Source: Sphingobacterium sp. UBA2700 (lineage in GTDB: Bacteria; Bacteroidota; Bacteroidia; Sphingobacteriales; Sphingobacteriaceae). From it: 64,000 nt of DNA. The notes beneath the pieces are model-generated. The model saw only the letters and a program-made list of their open reading frames with translations. It was not told where the DNA came from and did not search any database. This document shows positions 35,096 through 44,922 of the stretch, piece after piece. The position numbers were made by a program, and so were the translations under genes. The stretch covers positions 201,946 through 265,945 of the forward strand of contig DELI01000019.1 of NCBI GenBank assembly GCA_002354335.1, written 5' to 3'. The stretch's first letter is position 1. Every line of letters begins with the position of its first letter.

Positions 35096-35119
35096 TTCTT
35101 GTCCTTTATTTTTTCAATA

Positions 35120-35127
35120 CAAATTTA
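35120..35127 (-). promoter_or_regulatory. Candidate -7 element for msrA
   Basis: TAAATTTG on the minus strand matches TAnnTTTG and ends 24 bases before the msrA ATG. No TTTG is present at the usual -33 distance. Confidence 0.35.
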
Positions 35128-35138
35128 CAAAGAATTGC

Positions 35139-36200
35139 CTACCGAACTCCTTCGCTTTTGTAATGGAATTTTCCTTTTTCAATCAGATCTTGCTTATCCA
35201 CATCGCAAACGGCAAAGGTGAAACCATCTTGTAGCGCGTATGAACCATATTCACCCTGCTTATTCAATGCCAGAAAGCCCACTTGTATATCCTTAGCAAT
35301 ATCCGGTTTTTTCTTAACGATACGTAGAACCGCCTCCCTGCAGGCATCCTCAGGAGAATACCCCTGACGCATTAACTCAACGACCAGAAAACTACCCACT
35401 ATACGTATCACCTCCTCGCCAACACCAGTGGAAGTAGCGCCGCCAACTTCATTATCTACATATAAGCCCGCCCCAATAATCGGACTGTCGCCCACTCGAC
35501 CATGCATCTTAAAAGCCATTCCACTCGTAGTGCATGCGCCTGACAAATTTCCATTTGCATCCAACGCCAACATCCCAATGGTATCATGATTATATTGATT
35601 TCCAGGCAAACGCTCTGTTGCAAAAGACTTATTTTCGATATTCATCACCGGCTCATATTTCTTCTCTTTCAGCCATTCCTTCCAAGCCTTATCAGCCTCT
35701 GGGGTCAATAAATTATCTTTCTGAAATCCACTTTCCAACGCAAATTGCATCGCCCCTTCGCCAACTAGCATGACGTGCGGCGTCTTTTCCATCACTAAGC
35801 GTGCAATGGATATAGGATGCGCGATATGCTCCATCGCTGCCACAGATCCACAATTCCCAAACTCATCCATGATACATGCATCTAATGTCACATGTCCGTC
35901 TCGATCAGGATAGCCCCCTTTTCCAACGGTATGATTTGATAAATCCGCTTCCGCAACCTTTACACCCTGTTCAACAGCATCCAAAGCACGACCATTCTTC
36001 CCCAGTACCTCCCATGCCGCTTGGTTTGCAGCAACGCCAAAATCCCAAGTCGAGATGACGATAGGCTTTCTCCCCTTCGAATTGGAGGAAGTAGGCTGCG
36101 CACATGAAACAGCGGACGCCAGCGTACCTAAACTGGCAGCACCAAGGACGCCCTGCTTGATGAATGTTCTTCTGGAATGCATAAAGTTTCTATTATTCAT
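35139..36200 (-). CDS. N4-(beta-N-acetylglucosaminyl)-L-asparaginase (glycosylasparaginase)
   Basis: A 353-residue Ntn-hydrolase from the ATG at 36200; a second ATG at 36182 begins directly MHSRRTFIKQG, a twin-arginine (Tat) signal followed by a lipobox-like AVSC. The frame runs on to 36416 but the added residues look non-coding. Autocleavage occurs before the threonine in YNHDTIGMLALD (about residue 205), with the substrate site GRVGDSPIIGAGLYVDN following. The family hydrolyses the GlcNAc-Asn bond left after glycoprotein degradation, releasing aspartate. Divergent from the NlpC/P60 gene across a 215-base spacer where I see no clear operator. Confidence 0.9.
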   Translation of the reverse strand: MNNRNFMHSRRTFIKQGVLGAASLGTLASAVSCAQPTSSNSKGRKPIVISTWDFGVAANQAAWEVLGKNGRALDAVEQGVKVAEADLSNHTVGKGGYPDRDGHVTLDACIMDEFGNCGSVAAMEHIAHPISIARLVMEKTPHVMLVGEGAMQFALESGFQKDNLLTPEADKAWKEWLKEKKYEPVMNIENKSFATERLPGNQYNHDTIGMLALDANGNLSGACTTSGMAFKMHGRVGDSPIIGAGLYVDNEVGGATSTGVGEEVIRIVGSFLVVELMRQGYSPEDACREAVLRIVKKKPDIAKDIQVGFLALNKQGEYGSYALQDGFTFAVCDVDKQDLIEKGKFHYKSEGVR

Positions 36201-36415
36201 AATGGTTACTGAAACAACAAATATAGAGCTTTCAATCGAAATTAAACGTTTTAGTAAAATGTCAATTAATGCAGGAATTCTAAAATAAACTTGCAAGAAA
36301 TTGCATACTTTTTTGCCAATGTTGATAAATACATAGGGAAATCCAAGGTTATAAACAGATTTATTCGCATATTTATGCACATTTACCTTAGGTTTAGAAA
36401 TTTTAATAGATACCA

Positions 36416-37627
36416 ATGAACAAGAAAATTATTCATATTGTTTGTTTATCCCTGTTCGCTACGCAGTTCAGTTATGCACAAAGCGATTCCACGATTTTTA
36501 AAAAAGTACAGGCGGTCGTCGCTCAAGCAAAACAAAACTTTGCTCCTGACAAGCGGACAAAAATAGTGGCTATTACGAAAGCAGACGCCGAAAAAAATCA
36601 ATACTTTATTGAATCCACAGAAGCAGCTGCAAACAATTATATCCTTCAACAGGTAAAAGACCTAAAAGCAGAAGTAAAAATTAATAATCTGCCGGATAGT
36701 TCAGTTGCAGACAAAACTCATGGAGTAATCAATTTATCCGTTGCGAACCTGCGCACGCAGCCAGGACATGCTTCTGAAATGGCAACACAAGCGATATTGG
36801 GAACTCAGGTCGATATCCTTCAAAAAGATAAGGGTGAGTTTCGCGTCAGAACACCGGAGGGGTACATTTCTTGGATACCTACCTCTTCCGTGGTTCCTAT
36901 GGATAAGCCTACTTTCGAAAAATGGAAAAAACAACAGAAGATTATATACACCCAAGATTTTGGAAAATCCTATTCCAAAGCTGACAATCAAAGCGTTCGC
37001 GTGTCGGACTTAGTATATGGAAACATCCTTAGCTTATTGGGTAAAGAAAAAGGATTCTACAAAGTTGCTTATCCGGATAACCGTATTGCCTATATTCCGA
37101 CGAACGAAGCTGTCAGCTTCGATCAATGGATATTAACAAGAAAACTAACACCGGATAATGTTTTGGAAAGCGCAAAAACGATGATGGGGCTTCCCTACTT
37201 GTGGGGGGGTACTTCTGTAAAAGGAGTGGATTGTAGCGGATTTACAAAAACTGCATTCTATATGAACGGTGTGGTTATTCCTCGCGATGCATCTCAACAA
37301 GTATTAGCGGGAGAAAAAGTCGACATACTGGATGCTGAAGGTCATTTTGAACCGGCAAAAGCGCTAAAAAATTTAAAACCTGCCGACTTATTATTCTTTG
37401 CGTCTGGAAAAAATAGCAACCCAAATGCTCGCGTCACACACGTCGCAATGTATATAGGCAATGGCGAATTTATTCACTCCGCAGGAACCGTTCGAATCAA
37501 TTCCATGTTGAAAGATGCTGCAAACTACGACGATTTCCAAACACGTACTGTTGTGGCTGCAAAACGCTATATCGGAGTCGACGATCCACAAATACAAACG
37601 ATAAAGAACAATCCGTATTATAAATAA
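36416..37627 (+). CDS. Secreted NlpC/P60 (C40) peptidase with SH3b domains, YkfC-like
   Basis: A 403-residue protein with a signal peptide (IIHIVCLSLFATQFSYAQ), an N-terminal helical region, two bacterial SH3-like domains (about residues 100-160, VINLSVANLRTQPG; and 175-240, KADNQSVRVSDLVYG) and a C-terminal NlpC/P60 catalytic domain. The catalytic cysteine is in GGTSVKGVDCSGFTK (about residue 272) and the histidine in VTHVAMYIGNGEFIHSAG (about residue 340). This SH3b-SH3b-NlpC/P60 layout is that of gamma-D-glutamyl-L-diamino acid endopeptidase YkfC, which releases L-Ala-D-Glu from murein peptides. The next gene, 7 bases on, encodes exactly the enzyme that uses this dipeptide. Confidence 0.88.
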   Translation: MNKKIIHIVCLSLFATQFSYAQSDSTIFKKVQAVVAQAKQNFAPDKRTKIVAITKADAEKNQYFIESTEAAANNYILQQVKDLKAEVKINNLPDSSVADKTHGVINLSVANLRTQPGHASEMATQAILGTQVDILQKDKGEFRVRTPEGYISWIPTSSVVPMDKPTFEKWKKQQKIIYTQDFGKSYSKADNQSVRVSDLVYGNILSLLGKEKGFYKVAYPDNRIAYIPTNEAVSFDQWILTRKLTPDNVLESAKTMMGLPYLWGGTSVKGVDCSGFTKTAFYMNGVVIPRDASQQVLAGEKVDILDAEGHFEPAKALKNLKPADLLFFASGKNSNPNARVTHVAMYIGNGEFIHSAGTVRINSMLKDAANYDDFQTRTVVAAKRYIGVDDPQIQTIKNNPYYK

Positions 37628-37634
37628 CAAACCA

Positions 37635-38684
37635 ATGAGTGCAGCTTGGCAATCAAAAAAAATGGGAAAATTCACCCTACGCTACAGACCTTACACATTA
37701 GAATTAAGACATGTTTTCACTGTAGCATCCTTCAGCCGTTCAACTACACCAGTTGTACTGACCGAGCTTGAATATGATGGAATAATCGGATACGGCGAGG
37801 CAAGCATGCCTCCCTATTTAGGCGAGTCACAAGAAAGCGTAATCAACTTCCTGAGTAAGTTAGATCTATCTGCTTTTTCATCACCTTTTGAAACTGCGGA
37901 AATTCTAAGCTATGTGGATCAGGTCGACAATAAAAACACAGCGGCAAAAGCCGCTCTGGACATCGCCTTGCATGATCTATTGGGAAAAATCATGCAGCAA
38001 CCATTCTATAAAATCTGGGGCTTAAACCCTGACCTTATTCCAGCAACATCTTATACCATCGGCATTGATACGGAGGATATGATCCGAAAGAAAGTCGAGG
38101 AAGCCCAACAGTTTAAGATATTAAAAGTAAAGCTGGGATTGGATACTGACAAGATGATTATTGACACCATTCGTTCGGTAACTGACGTGCCGCTATGTGC
38201 CGACGTGAACCAAGGATGGAAAAATAAAGAAGAGGCCTTAGAGATGGCTAACTGGCTTCATGAACGCAATGTTGTGTTTTTGGAGCAACCCATGCCTAAA
38301 GAAATGATTGATGAGAATGCCTGGCTTACTGAGCATTCGCCAATTCCTACGATCGCAGATGAAGGCTGCCAACGTCTAGCTGATGTAACCGCATTACAGG
38401 GGGTATATACGGGAATTAACATTAAGCTGATGAAATGCACAGGCATGCGTGAAGCAAAACAAATGGCCGAACTAGCGAGAGCATTGGACATGAAAGTCAT
38501 GCTAGGCTGTATGACGGAGACGTCCTGCGCCATTTCTGCAGCGGCACAATTAGCGCCATTAGTAGATTGGGCGGATCTTGACGGAGCATTACTTATCGGA
38601 AATGACATATACGAGGGGATGTATGTAGAGAATGGACTCTGCAAACTACCTGACCGACCGGGAATCGGTATTATAAAAGCTTAA
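37635..38684 (+). CDS. L-Ala-D/L-Glu epimerase (dipeptide epimerase), YkfB-like
   Basis: A 349-residue enolase-superfamily enzyme of the muconate-lactonising subgroup. The catalytic lysine pair is in KILKVKLGLD (about residue 160), metal ligands are in CADVNQGW, FLEQPM and IADEGC, and the second catalytic lysine in INIKLMKCTGM (about residue 265). The C-terminal LGCMTETSCAISAA is typical of dipeptide epimerases. It converts L-Ala-D-Glu to L-Ala-L-Glu so that ordinary peptidases can use the dipeptide. No signal peptide, hence cytosolic. The pairing with a YkfC-like peptidase supports the specificity strongly, though related enzymes act on other dipeptides. Confidence 0.9.
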   Translation: MSAAWQSKKMGKFTLRYRPYTLELRHVFTVASFSRSTTPVVLTELEYDGIIGYGEASMPPYLGESQESVINFLSKLDLSAFSSPFETAEILSYVDQVDNKNTAAKAALDIALHDLLGKIMQQPFYKIWGLNPDLIPATSYTIGIDTEDMIRKKVEEAQQFKILKVKLGLDTDKMIIDTIRSVTDVPLCADVNQGWKNKEEALEMANWLHERNVVFLEQPMPKEMIDENAWLTEHSPIPTIADEGCQRLADVTALQGVYTGINIKLMKCTGMREAKQMAELARALDMKVMLGCMTETSCAISAAAQLAPLVDWADLDGALLIGNDIYEGMYVENGLCKLPDRPGIGIIKA

Positions 38685-38725
38685 AAAAACAAAGATTACC
38701 TAAAAACAATTTAAATACCTACATT

Positions 38726-41700
38726 ATGAAACATCAATTACTCACTTCACTGTGCGTAATGGCCTGTAGTAGCCTACAAGTCGTTAATGCACAACAGATT
38801 GCAGTAGCCGGTAAAGTTTCAGACCAAAACGGCGCTCCGATAACGGGCGTCACAGTTACTGTAAAAGGAACTTCCATTAGTACCTCTACGAACGAAAATG
38901 GTCTCTTTACTTTAAATGCGGATCACAACGCTACATTAATTATTTCTGCAATCGGTTATCAACGCCAAGAAATCCCTTTGGCGGGCAGAAAAACAATCAA
39001 CATCAATTTGAGTAGCGCCGATGAGGCGATTGACGAAGTAATTGTAGTCGCTTATGGTACGGCCAAGAAAAGTGCATTCACCGGATCAGCAACACAGGTT
39101 GACTTTGGAAAAGAAGGCGGCGATGTGCCTGTAAACTCTTTTGAACAAGCATTGGTCGGAAAGCTACCTGGTGTACAGATCAATACCACAACGGGACAGG
39201 CGGGAGCAACATCAAGCATTCAGGTTCGTGGTATCGGATCGATGAATGCCGGAACAGAACCTTTGTATGTAGTTGACGGTATTCCGGCACATAGTGGAAA
39301 CACTGGCCAAATGCAGTCCGCACTAGCAGGTACATCCAACAACATTATGGCAACCATCAACCCGAACGATATTGAATCCATTACGGTTTTAAAAGACGCT
39401 GCGGCTTCATCACTATATGGATCGCGTGCAGCAAATGGCGTCATTTTGATTACCACCAAATCTGGAAAAGCTGGAAAACCGAAAATCGACTTCCGTACAT
39501 CTTTGGCAACTACGCCAGACTGGGCGGTAGAAAATTATAAACCGGGTAGTGTACAGGATCAAATCCAATATTTCTACCAGATTTTCCACGACTACAGAAC
39601 CTCCAACGGCAAAACAGAGGCCGAGGCAAATAAATATGCTTTAGACCGAATGAATACCCGTTTTGGAATACATGGATATAGCTTTTCCAGTGAAGGCACC
39701 GGTCTATATGATAAAATCATTATTACAGGAAAGACCGACGGCGTGGAGAACAGAGATGGTAAATACTTCGACTGGAACGATGCTTTATTCCGCACAGGGA
39801 GACATCAATCCAACGATCTCTCTTTTTCGGGGGCAAACGAAAAAACACGATATTACTCTTCGTTAAACTATACGAAAGAATTAGGGAGAGCAATTACCAA
39901 CGAGTTCGAGCGGATCAGCGGGCGGGTCAATATTACTCAAAAGCTCCACGATATCGTTGAATTTGGTGCTAACATCAATATAACACACAACAATAAAGAG
40001 GGATATAACGATACCCGAAATACGGGAACAAACTATTTCTATCTGGCGAACAACTTAATGTTCCCTTTTTATTGGCCAACCGATTATAAGACAGGAAAGG
40101 AATACAACACCCGGTATAATTCCTTAGGATACAACCCATTATTCTATGATCAACAATGGGAAAACAATTCCAAAACGTTTCGTGTAATCGCTTCGCCTTC
40201 ATTAACGGTAAACATCTTGCCGGAATTAACAGGAAAGACAATCTTCTCGTATGATAATGCCGAGGTGAAAGATCATTTATACTACAGCCCGCTTCATTAT
40301 CATCCAACCTACGGAGCGACAGCAAATGGTTCTGTTTTCGAATACAGCACCAACTACCGCATTTTGGTTTCATCATCGACTTTAACCTACGACAAAAAGT
40401 TCAACAACCATAATCTAAACGCCTTGTTGGGTTTTGAAGCACAGAAAAATGAAACAGACTACCAGTATGCGGCAGGTTCAAATCTTCCAAACTCAGCCTT
40501 GCATACTGTAGCTACTGCAGGGGTAAAAGATGCTAATGCCTATTCCTGGGGACACAATATGATGTCTGTGTTCTCTAGACTGGAGTACAACTATTTAGAT
40601 ACCTACTACCTATCGGGATCTATCCGTCGTGATGGTTCATCGAGGGTGGGACCAAAAGATCGCTGGGCAAACTTCTGGTCTTTGTCGGGAGCGGTGAACT
40701 TGAAAAATACAGCTTTCTTAACCGATGTAGACGAGGTTAACTTTTTGAAACTAAAAGCGTCCTATGGAACAAACGGAACCCTTGCAGATTCTAACTTTGG
40801 TTGGCGATCGCTTGCTGGTTTTGGTCTGAACTATATGAGCCAACCTGGAGGATCCATCAACACGATCGCCGATGAAAACTTACGTTGGGAGCAAAACTTA
40901 AACTTCAACGTAGGAACAGAATTCGGATTGTTCAATAGCCGTCTTAACGGTTCCATCGAATATTTCTCTAGAACTTCCAAAGACCTATTACAAGCCGTAA
41001 ATATTTCACTCATTACAGGTTTCTCAAGCACCTTGAGAAACATCGGTAAAATTAACAATAGTGGGGTGGAAATAGCGTTGAGCGGAGATATCATAAGAAA
41101 TGATAATTTCCGTTGGTCTGCAAATGCAAACACTTCATTATTGACATCAAAAGTGAAGTCCTTATATGCAGGTCAGGATATCCTTTGGTCTGACCCGACA
41201 GGCGGTGATGCTCGTGTGCCATTTATATACCGTGAAAACGAGTCTGTCTACTCCTTTTATATCAGAGAGTGGGCGGGTGTCGATAAAACGAATGGAAAAC
41301 CGGTATGGTATGTTAATGATCCTGAAAACCCAGATGGCGACTTCTTATATAACGGCCGAGGCGCGTCTAATTCAGTATCAAAAGCGAAGCAAATTATTGC
41401 TGGAAGTCCAATTCCGAAAGCTTACGGTGGTTTTGGAACCGAACTGGAATATAAGGGTATTAGCTTAGGCATGACCTTTACCTACAAAATCGGCGGCAAG
41501 CTATATGATGCAGGTTCTAAGGATGTAGCAGAAGACGGTTACTACTGGGAGCGGATTCGTTCGGAACACGGTATCAAGGAAGTGTGGAGACCTGACTATA
41601 CGGATGCCTTGTTGCCTAAAGTAAGTGGAAATGACCCCGAAGATGGGATTACCAATTCCACTCGCCATCTTTACGATGCTTCATTCTTACGATTAAAACA

Positions 41701-41902
41701 AATTAACCTAGCTTATCGAATTCCTGCATCGATCACCGAAAAAGCAAGAATCAGTAATGCTAGAATCTTTTTCAATGGTACAAATCTATTGACCTTTTCC
41801 AAATTTAAGCTTGCGGATCCCGAAGTTAACCAGTACGGAACGCGTGGATGGGAAACCCCATTCGGAAAGACTTATTCCTTTGGTTTAGAATTTAGTTTAT
41901 AA
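38726..41902 (+). CDS. SusC/RagA family TonB-linked outer-membrane protein
   Basis: A 1058-residue SusC-type transporter: signal peptide (ending VVNAQQ), carboxypeptidase-like regulatory domain (about residues 25-105, VSDQNGAPITGVTVTVKGT), TonB-box region (IDEVIVVAYG), plug with QVRGIGSMNAGTEPLYVVDG and ITVLKDAAASSLYGSRAANG, and a barrel ending FGLEFSL. SusC/SusD pairs take up oligomers too large for porins; though best known for glycans, some import peptides (RagAB). Its operon partners handle murein peptides, which suggests a muropeptide substrate. Spacing to the epimerase gene is 41 bases and to susD 20 bases. Confidence 0.92.
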   Translation: MKHQLLTSLCVMACSSLQVVNAQQIAVAGKVSDQNGAPITGVTVTVKGTSISTSTNENGLFTLNADHNATLIISAIGYQRQEIPLAGRKTININLSSADEAIDEVIVVAYGTAKKSAFTGSATQVDFGKEGGDVPVNSFEQALVGKLPGVQINTTTGQAGATSSIQVRGIGSMNAGTEPLYVVDGIPAHSGNTGQMQSALAGTSNNIMATINPNDIESITVLKDAAASSLYGSRAANGVILITTKSGKAGKPKIDFRTSLATTPDWAVENYKPGSVQDQIQYFYQIFHDYRTSNGKTEAEANKYALDRMNTRFGIHGYSFSSEGTGLYDKIIITGKTDGVENRDGKYFDWNDALFRTGRHQSNDLSFSGANEKTRYYSSLNYTKELGRAITNEFERISGRVNITQKLHDIVEFGANINITHNNKEGYNDTRNTGTNYFYLANNLMFPFYWPTDYKTGKEYNTRYNSLGYNPLFYDQQWENNSKTFRVIASPSLTVNILPELTGKTIFSYDNAEVKDHLYYSPLHYHPTYGATANGSVFEYSTNYRILVSSSTLTYDKKFNNHNLNALLGFEAQKNETDYQYAAGSNLPNSALHTVATAGVKDANAYSWGHNMMSVFSRLEYNYLDTYYLSGSIRRDGSSRVGPKDRWANFWSLSGAVNLKNTAFLTDVDEVNFLKLKASYGTNGTLADSNFGWRSLAGFGLNYMSQPGGSINTIADENLRWEQNLNFNVGTEFGLFNSRLNGSIEYFSRTSKDLLQAVNISLITGFSSTLRNIGKINNSGVEIALSGDIIRNDNFRWSANANTSLLTSKVKSLYAGQDILWSDPTGGDARVPFIYRENESVYSFYIREWAGVDKTNGKPVWYVNDPENPDGDFLYNGRGASNSVSKAKQIIAGSPIPKAYGGFGTELEYKGISLGMTFTYKIGGKLYDAGSKDVAEDGYYWERIRSEHGIKEVWRPDYTDALLPKVSGNDPEDGITNSTRHLYDASFLRLKQINLAYRIPASITEKARISNARIFFNGTNLLTFSKFKLADPEVNQYGTRGWETPFGKTYSFGLEFSL

Positions 41903-41922
41903 CCTATCAATTATTATCAATC

Positions 41923-43374
41923 ATGAAAAAGAAATCAATATTCATCATAGCGCTTGCAAGTATATCCCTATTCTCATGCAAGGATTTTCTAGATGTAAAA
42001 CCAACAAACTCCATTGACTCCGGAGAAACCATCAGCACGGTAGCAGATGCTAAGGTGATGACAAACGGCTTATTGCGTAGCTTAGTAACAACGAGTTATT
42101 ACGGCCGAAACTTTATGATCTATGGAGACGCAAAAGGTGGCGATGCAACGATAGTTTCACAGGGGCGTGGCTTAGACGCGCTGTATGTATTCAATCATAC
42201 CGTGACAAACAATAACTACAGCGGCTTCTGGGCTGAGGGATACAACGCCGTATTGCAGGCGAACAATATTATACAAAGTATAGATGATTTAATTGCCAAT
42301 GGCTCTACGTTGGATTTCAACACTTATAAGGGGCAAGCATTGACCCTGCGGGCATTAGTTCACTTTGATCTAGTTCGCCTTTACGGTAAAACCTATACAG
42401 ATGATCCTAATTCGTATGGTGTTCCGATCGTGACCGAAAAATTGAAACACGATGCTAGATTGCTAAGGAATTCCGTATCGGAGGTTTACAAACAAATCTT
42501 GAAGGATTTAAAAGATGCAGAAGCCTTGTTGCCGAAAACAAAAACAAATGGCTATGTGAATTACTACGCTAACAAAGCTATACAGGCTCGTGTATATTTG
42601 ACGATGGGCGACTTTACAAATGCATTTACTGCGGCAGAAGAAATCATAAATTCCAAAGTATACACCTTATACAGTAATAGCGAGTGGGTAAGTTCTTGGG
42701 CAGCTCAGTTCGGCAAGGAATCTATTTTTGAAATTGCCCTTGCTAAAGATCAAGGCGATCTAGGTTCAACCTCATTAGGGTTCTATTACCTCAAAAGTAA
42801 GCAGAACAATGCGCTGGGTAACTTCACCGCCTCAGATTATTATGTAAATCGTTTAGGCGAAGACGCTAATGACGTACGTTGGGGCGTTATGACGGAAGAT
42901 GAGTTGAATAGAAAGGCTGCAGTCTACAAATATGTTGGCGGCTTAGCAATGAAAGGTGACGGGAAAGACGTCTTTACTGCAGTAAACATCAAAGTTATTC
43001 GCTTATCGGAGGTTTATTTAATTGCGGCAGAAGCAGTCTTGAAGAAATCGGCACCTGATGCAGCAAAAGCAGCAACCTATTTAAATGAGATCCGCAAGCG
43101 CTCACCAAGTTTAGCAGCCGCAACAGCCGCAACAGTAACACAAGACATGATCTTGAACGAGAAAAGTAAAGAACTTTACGGCGAAGGACAGCGTTATTGG
43201 GATATGATTCGTAACAACAAGACAATCACCTTCAATGATGAGCACGTAGGTGTATCGCTTCAACATCGAACGAAAACCATCGACCGCAGCTTCTACAAAA
43301 CAATTCTTCCAATTCCACAGGTTGAAATCGATGCCAACCCGGAACTTGAAAAACAACAAAATCCGGGATATTAA
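41923..43374 (+). CDS. RagB/SusD family lipoprotein
   Basis: A 483-residue surface lipoprotein (lipobox LFSC followed by KDFLDVKPTNS, the standard SusD start). The TPR-like helical framework includes LRALVHFDLVRLYG (about residue 145) and the C-terminal RLSEVYLIAAEAVLK and GQRYWDMIRN, then the LPIPQVEIDANPELEKQQNPGY ending seen throughout the family. It caps the SusC channel and binds the substrate first. Last gene of the plus-strand operon, followed by a terminator. Confidence 0.93.
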   Translation: MKKKSIFIIALASISLFSCKDFLDVKPTNSIDSGETISTVADAKVMTNGLLRSLVTTSYYGRNFMIYGDAKGGDATIVSQGRGLDALYVFNHTVTNNNYSGFWAEGYNAVLQANNIIQSIDDLIANGSTLDFNTYKGQALTLRALVHFDLVRLYGKTYTDDPNSYGVPIVTEKLKHDARLLRNSVSEVYKQILKDLKDAEALLPKTKTNGYVNYYANKAIQARVYLTMGDFTNAFTAAEEIINSKVYTLYSNSEWVSSWAAQFGKESIFEIALAKDQGDLGSTSLGFYYLKSKQNNALGNFTASDYYVNRLGEDANDVRWGVMTEDELNRKAAVYKYVGGLAMKGDGKDVFTAVNIKVIRLSEVYLIAAEAVLKKSAPDAAKAATYLNEIRKRSPSLAAATAATVTQDMILNEKSKELYGEGQRYWDMIRNNKTITFNDEHVGVSLQHRTKTIDRSFYKTILPIPQVEIDANPELEKQQNPGY

Positions 43375-43389
43375 TCCCATATATAAAAA

Positions 43390-43409
43390 GAGCTGGCACA
43401 TGCCAGCTC
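43390..43409. terminator. Bidirectional terminator between susD and the M14 gene
   Basis: A perfect 9-bp stem GAGCTGGCA / TGCCAGCTC with a two-base CA loop. The plus side is followed by TCTTTATT and the minus side by TTTTTATAT. It separates the two convergent halves of the proposed muropeptide locus. Confidence 0.85.
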
Positions 43410-43412
43410 TCT

Positions 43413-44921
43413 TTATTGTATCCTATTCTTTAACAATCCTATATCCTTTACGGACTTTGACAAATCGATCAAATAGCCATTTAGGATGGCATATTTCAGG
43501 TTGCCTGCAGAATCGCCGATATAGAAATTAGTCGTTCCACCCAAGTCAATAAATGGCGTTGCTGCAAAAGCAGTCTTGCTGAACACTTGAATTGGCAGGT
43601 TATGGAGCATGCCTTCTTCGGTTGGCAAAAGCTTCGCCACCTGCACCCCCATATATCCCTTTTTCAATAAATCATAGGCTAGCTCGGGCGTTAGTTCCGT
43701 TAATGTCGGGAGAGCTTGCGGTGCTATCTTCCCTGCTATAAATCTTAAACCGTCCGCATCCACTTCATCGTATCCATACGATTCTGGCAAGTCGCCAATA
43801 TCCTCTACGCGACCCCGTACAAAATAATCTGCTCCTACGGTCGTTTCACCTCTACGAATCGCAATATCGCTCTTTAGCGGAATCGAGTCATTCCCGAAGG
43901 AAAGTCCACGGACAACGATATCATGCATCTGGCTCGCATTGAATGGAATTTCCTCATAACCCTTTGCTTCATAGTTCTCATAAGTACCTTGCGCAATCTC
44001 CATCAAAGCATTGAGGATAATGATAAAGTTGAGTTTCCGAATCTGTTGTTTTTCCGGATCGCCTTTCAGTCCTCCAGATTCGATCAATACAGTACTCGCT
44101 CCCCATGACTGAAAGTTATCGCCAAATCCGCGCGGAGTATAGGTATCGTCGTATTTGGCAACCGCATCAGGAACGTACTGCTGCAAAATCTTATTCATCC
44201 CAACAATAATCTGCATTGCTCCTTCCCGCACATCATTGATTTCTCGTTCCGTATTGTAAGCCGGAGCCAACAACGAAATCGTCACTGGATTCTTGGTTTC
44301 CGGCACATTATAATAAATATTCTGATCATGAAGATTGAATCCATAACGAGGATTAAACTCCTTTGCCCGCGATTTTAACAAAGCTCCCTCTACCGTTTGA
44401 CCCGCACGCGCATCTCTATTCAAGTCTATACTTTGCGCATTCCGACGTAAAAAGCGCTCTGCGCCGTCCGGATTGAGCATGGGGATAATACGAATGTTTA
44501 GATTGTCTTGAAGCAGATTCCGAATGCTATCAAAGCCATCCCCCTTGCCTTCCAAAAAGTTGAAAATATCAAACAGCGCCATGGTCGCTGTCGGCTCATC
44601 GCCGTGCATTTGCGACCAAAGCATTACCTTCTTGTCTCCTTTGCCATAGGCAAGCTCATAAATTGCTCTACCCTCCACAGATTTTCCAATTTGCGAAATA
44701 TTAAACAATCCGCTGTTACGATGCACTTGGATTAGTGAATCGACATCTTTGTGTTTAAATCGCCTGTGAAACAGAGCAGATTCCTTGAATGAGGCATGCA
44801 TGGTATTCCATTGACTGCTATCCACCTGCATTCCCGATTTTACAGTTCGCGTTGAACTGCTGAACGGATTACTACAGGTTGTCGCGGCCAATAGACCTAA
44901 GGAAACTAAGAATAACTTCAT
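43413..44921 (-). CDS. M14-family zinc carboxypeptidase, lipoprotein
   Basis: A 502-residue protein with a lipoprotein-type signal (LGLLAATTC). The zinc motif reads WSQMHGDEPTATM (His and Glu, about residue 133), with the NPDGAERFLRRN and SIDLNRD substrate-binding stretches, the third zinc ligand in GFNLHDQNIY, and the catalytic glutamate in STVLIESGGLKGD (about residue 283). The C-terminal ~190 residues are an additional beta-rich domain. M14 members include MpaA, which cuts the gamma-D-Glu-diaminopimelate bond of murein tripeptides; given the neighbours this is a plausible activity. It follows the LD-carboxypeptidase gene by one base. Confidence 0.86.
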   Translation of the reverse strand: MKLFLVSLGLLAATTCSNPFSSSTRTVKSGMQVDSSQWNTMHASFKESALFHRRFKHKDVDSLIQVHRNSGLFNISQIGKSVEGRAIYELAYGKGDKKVMLWSQMHGDEPTATMALFDIFNFLEGKGDGFDSIRNLLQDNLNIRIIPMLNPDGAERFLRRNAQSIDLNRDARAGQTVEGALLKSRAKEFNPRYGFNLHDQNIYYNVPETKNPVTISLLAPAYNTEREINDVREGAMQIIVGMNKILQQYVPDAVAKYDDTYTPRGFGDNFQSWGASTVLIESGGLKGDPEKQQIRKLNFIIILNALMEIAQGTYENYEAKGYEEIPFNASQMHDIVVRGLSFGNDSIPLKSDIAIRRGETTVGADYFVRGRVEDIGDLPESYGYDEVDADGLRFIAGKIAPQALPTLTELTPELAYDLLKKGYMGVQVAKLLPTEEGMLHNLPIQVFSKTAFAATPFIDLGGTTNFYIGDSAGNLKYAILNGYLIDLSKSVKDIGLLKNRIQ

Positions 44922-44922
44922 A

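Noticed and set aside
36201..36416. N-terminal extension of the glycosylasparaginase
   Set aside because: The additional 72 residues would place a Tat signal in the middle of the protein; the intergenic sequence is AT-rich and likely regulatory.
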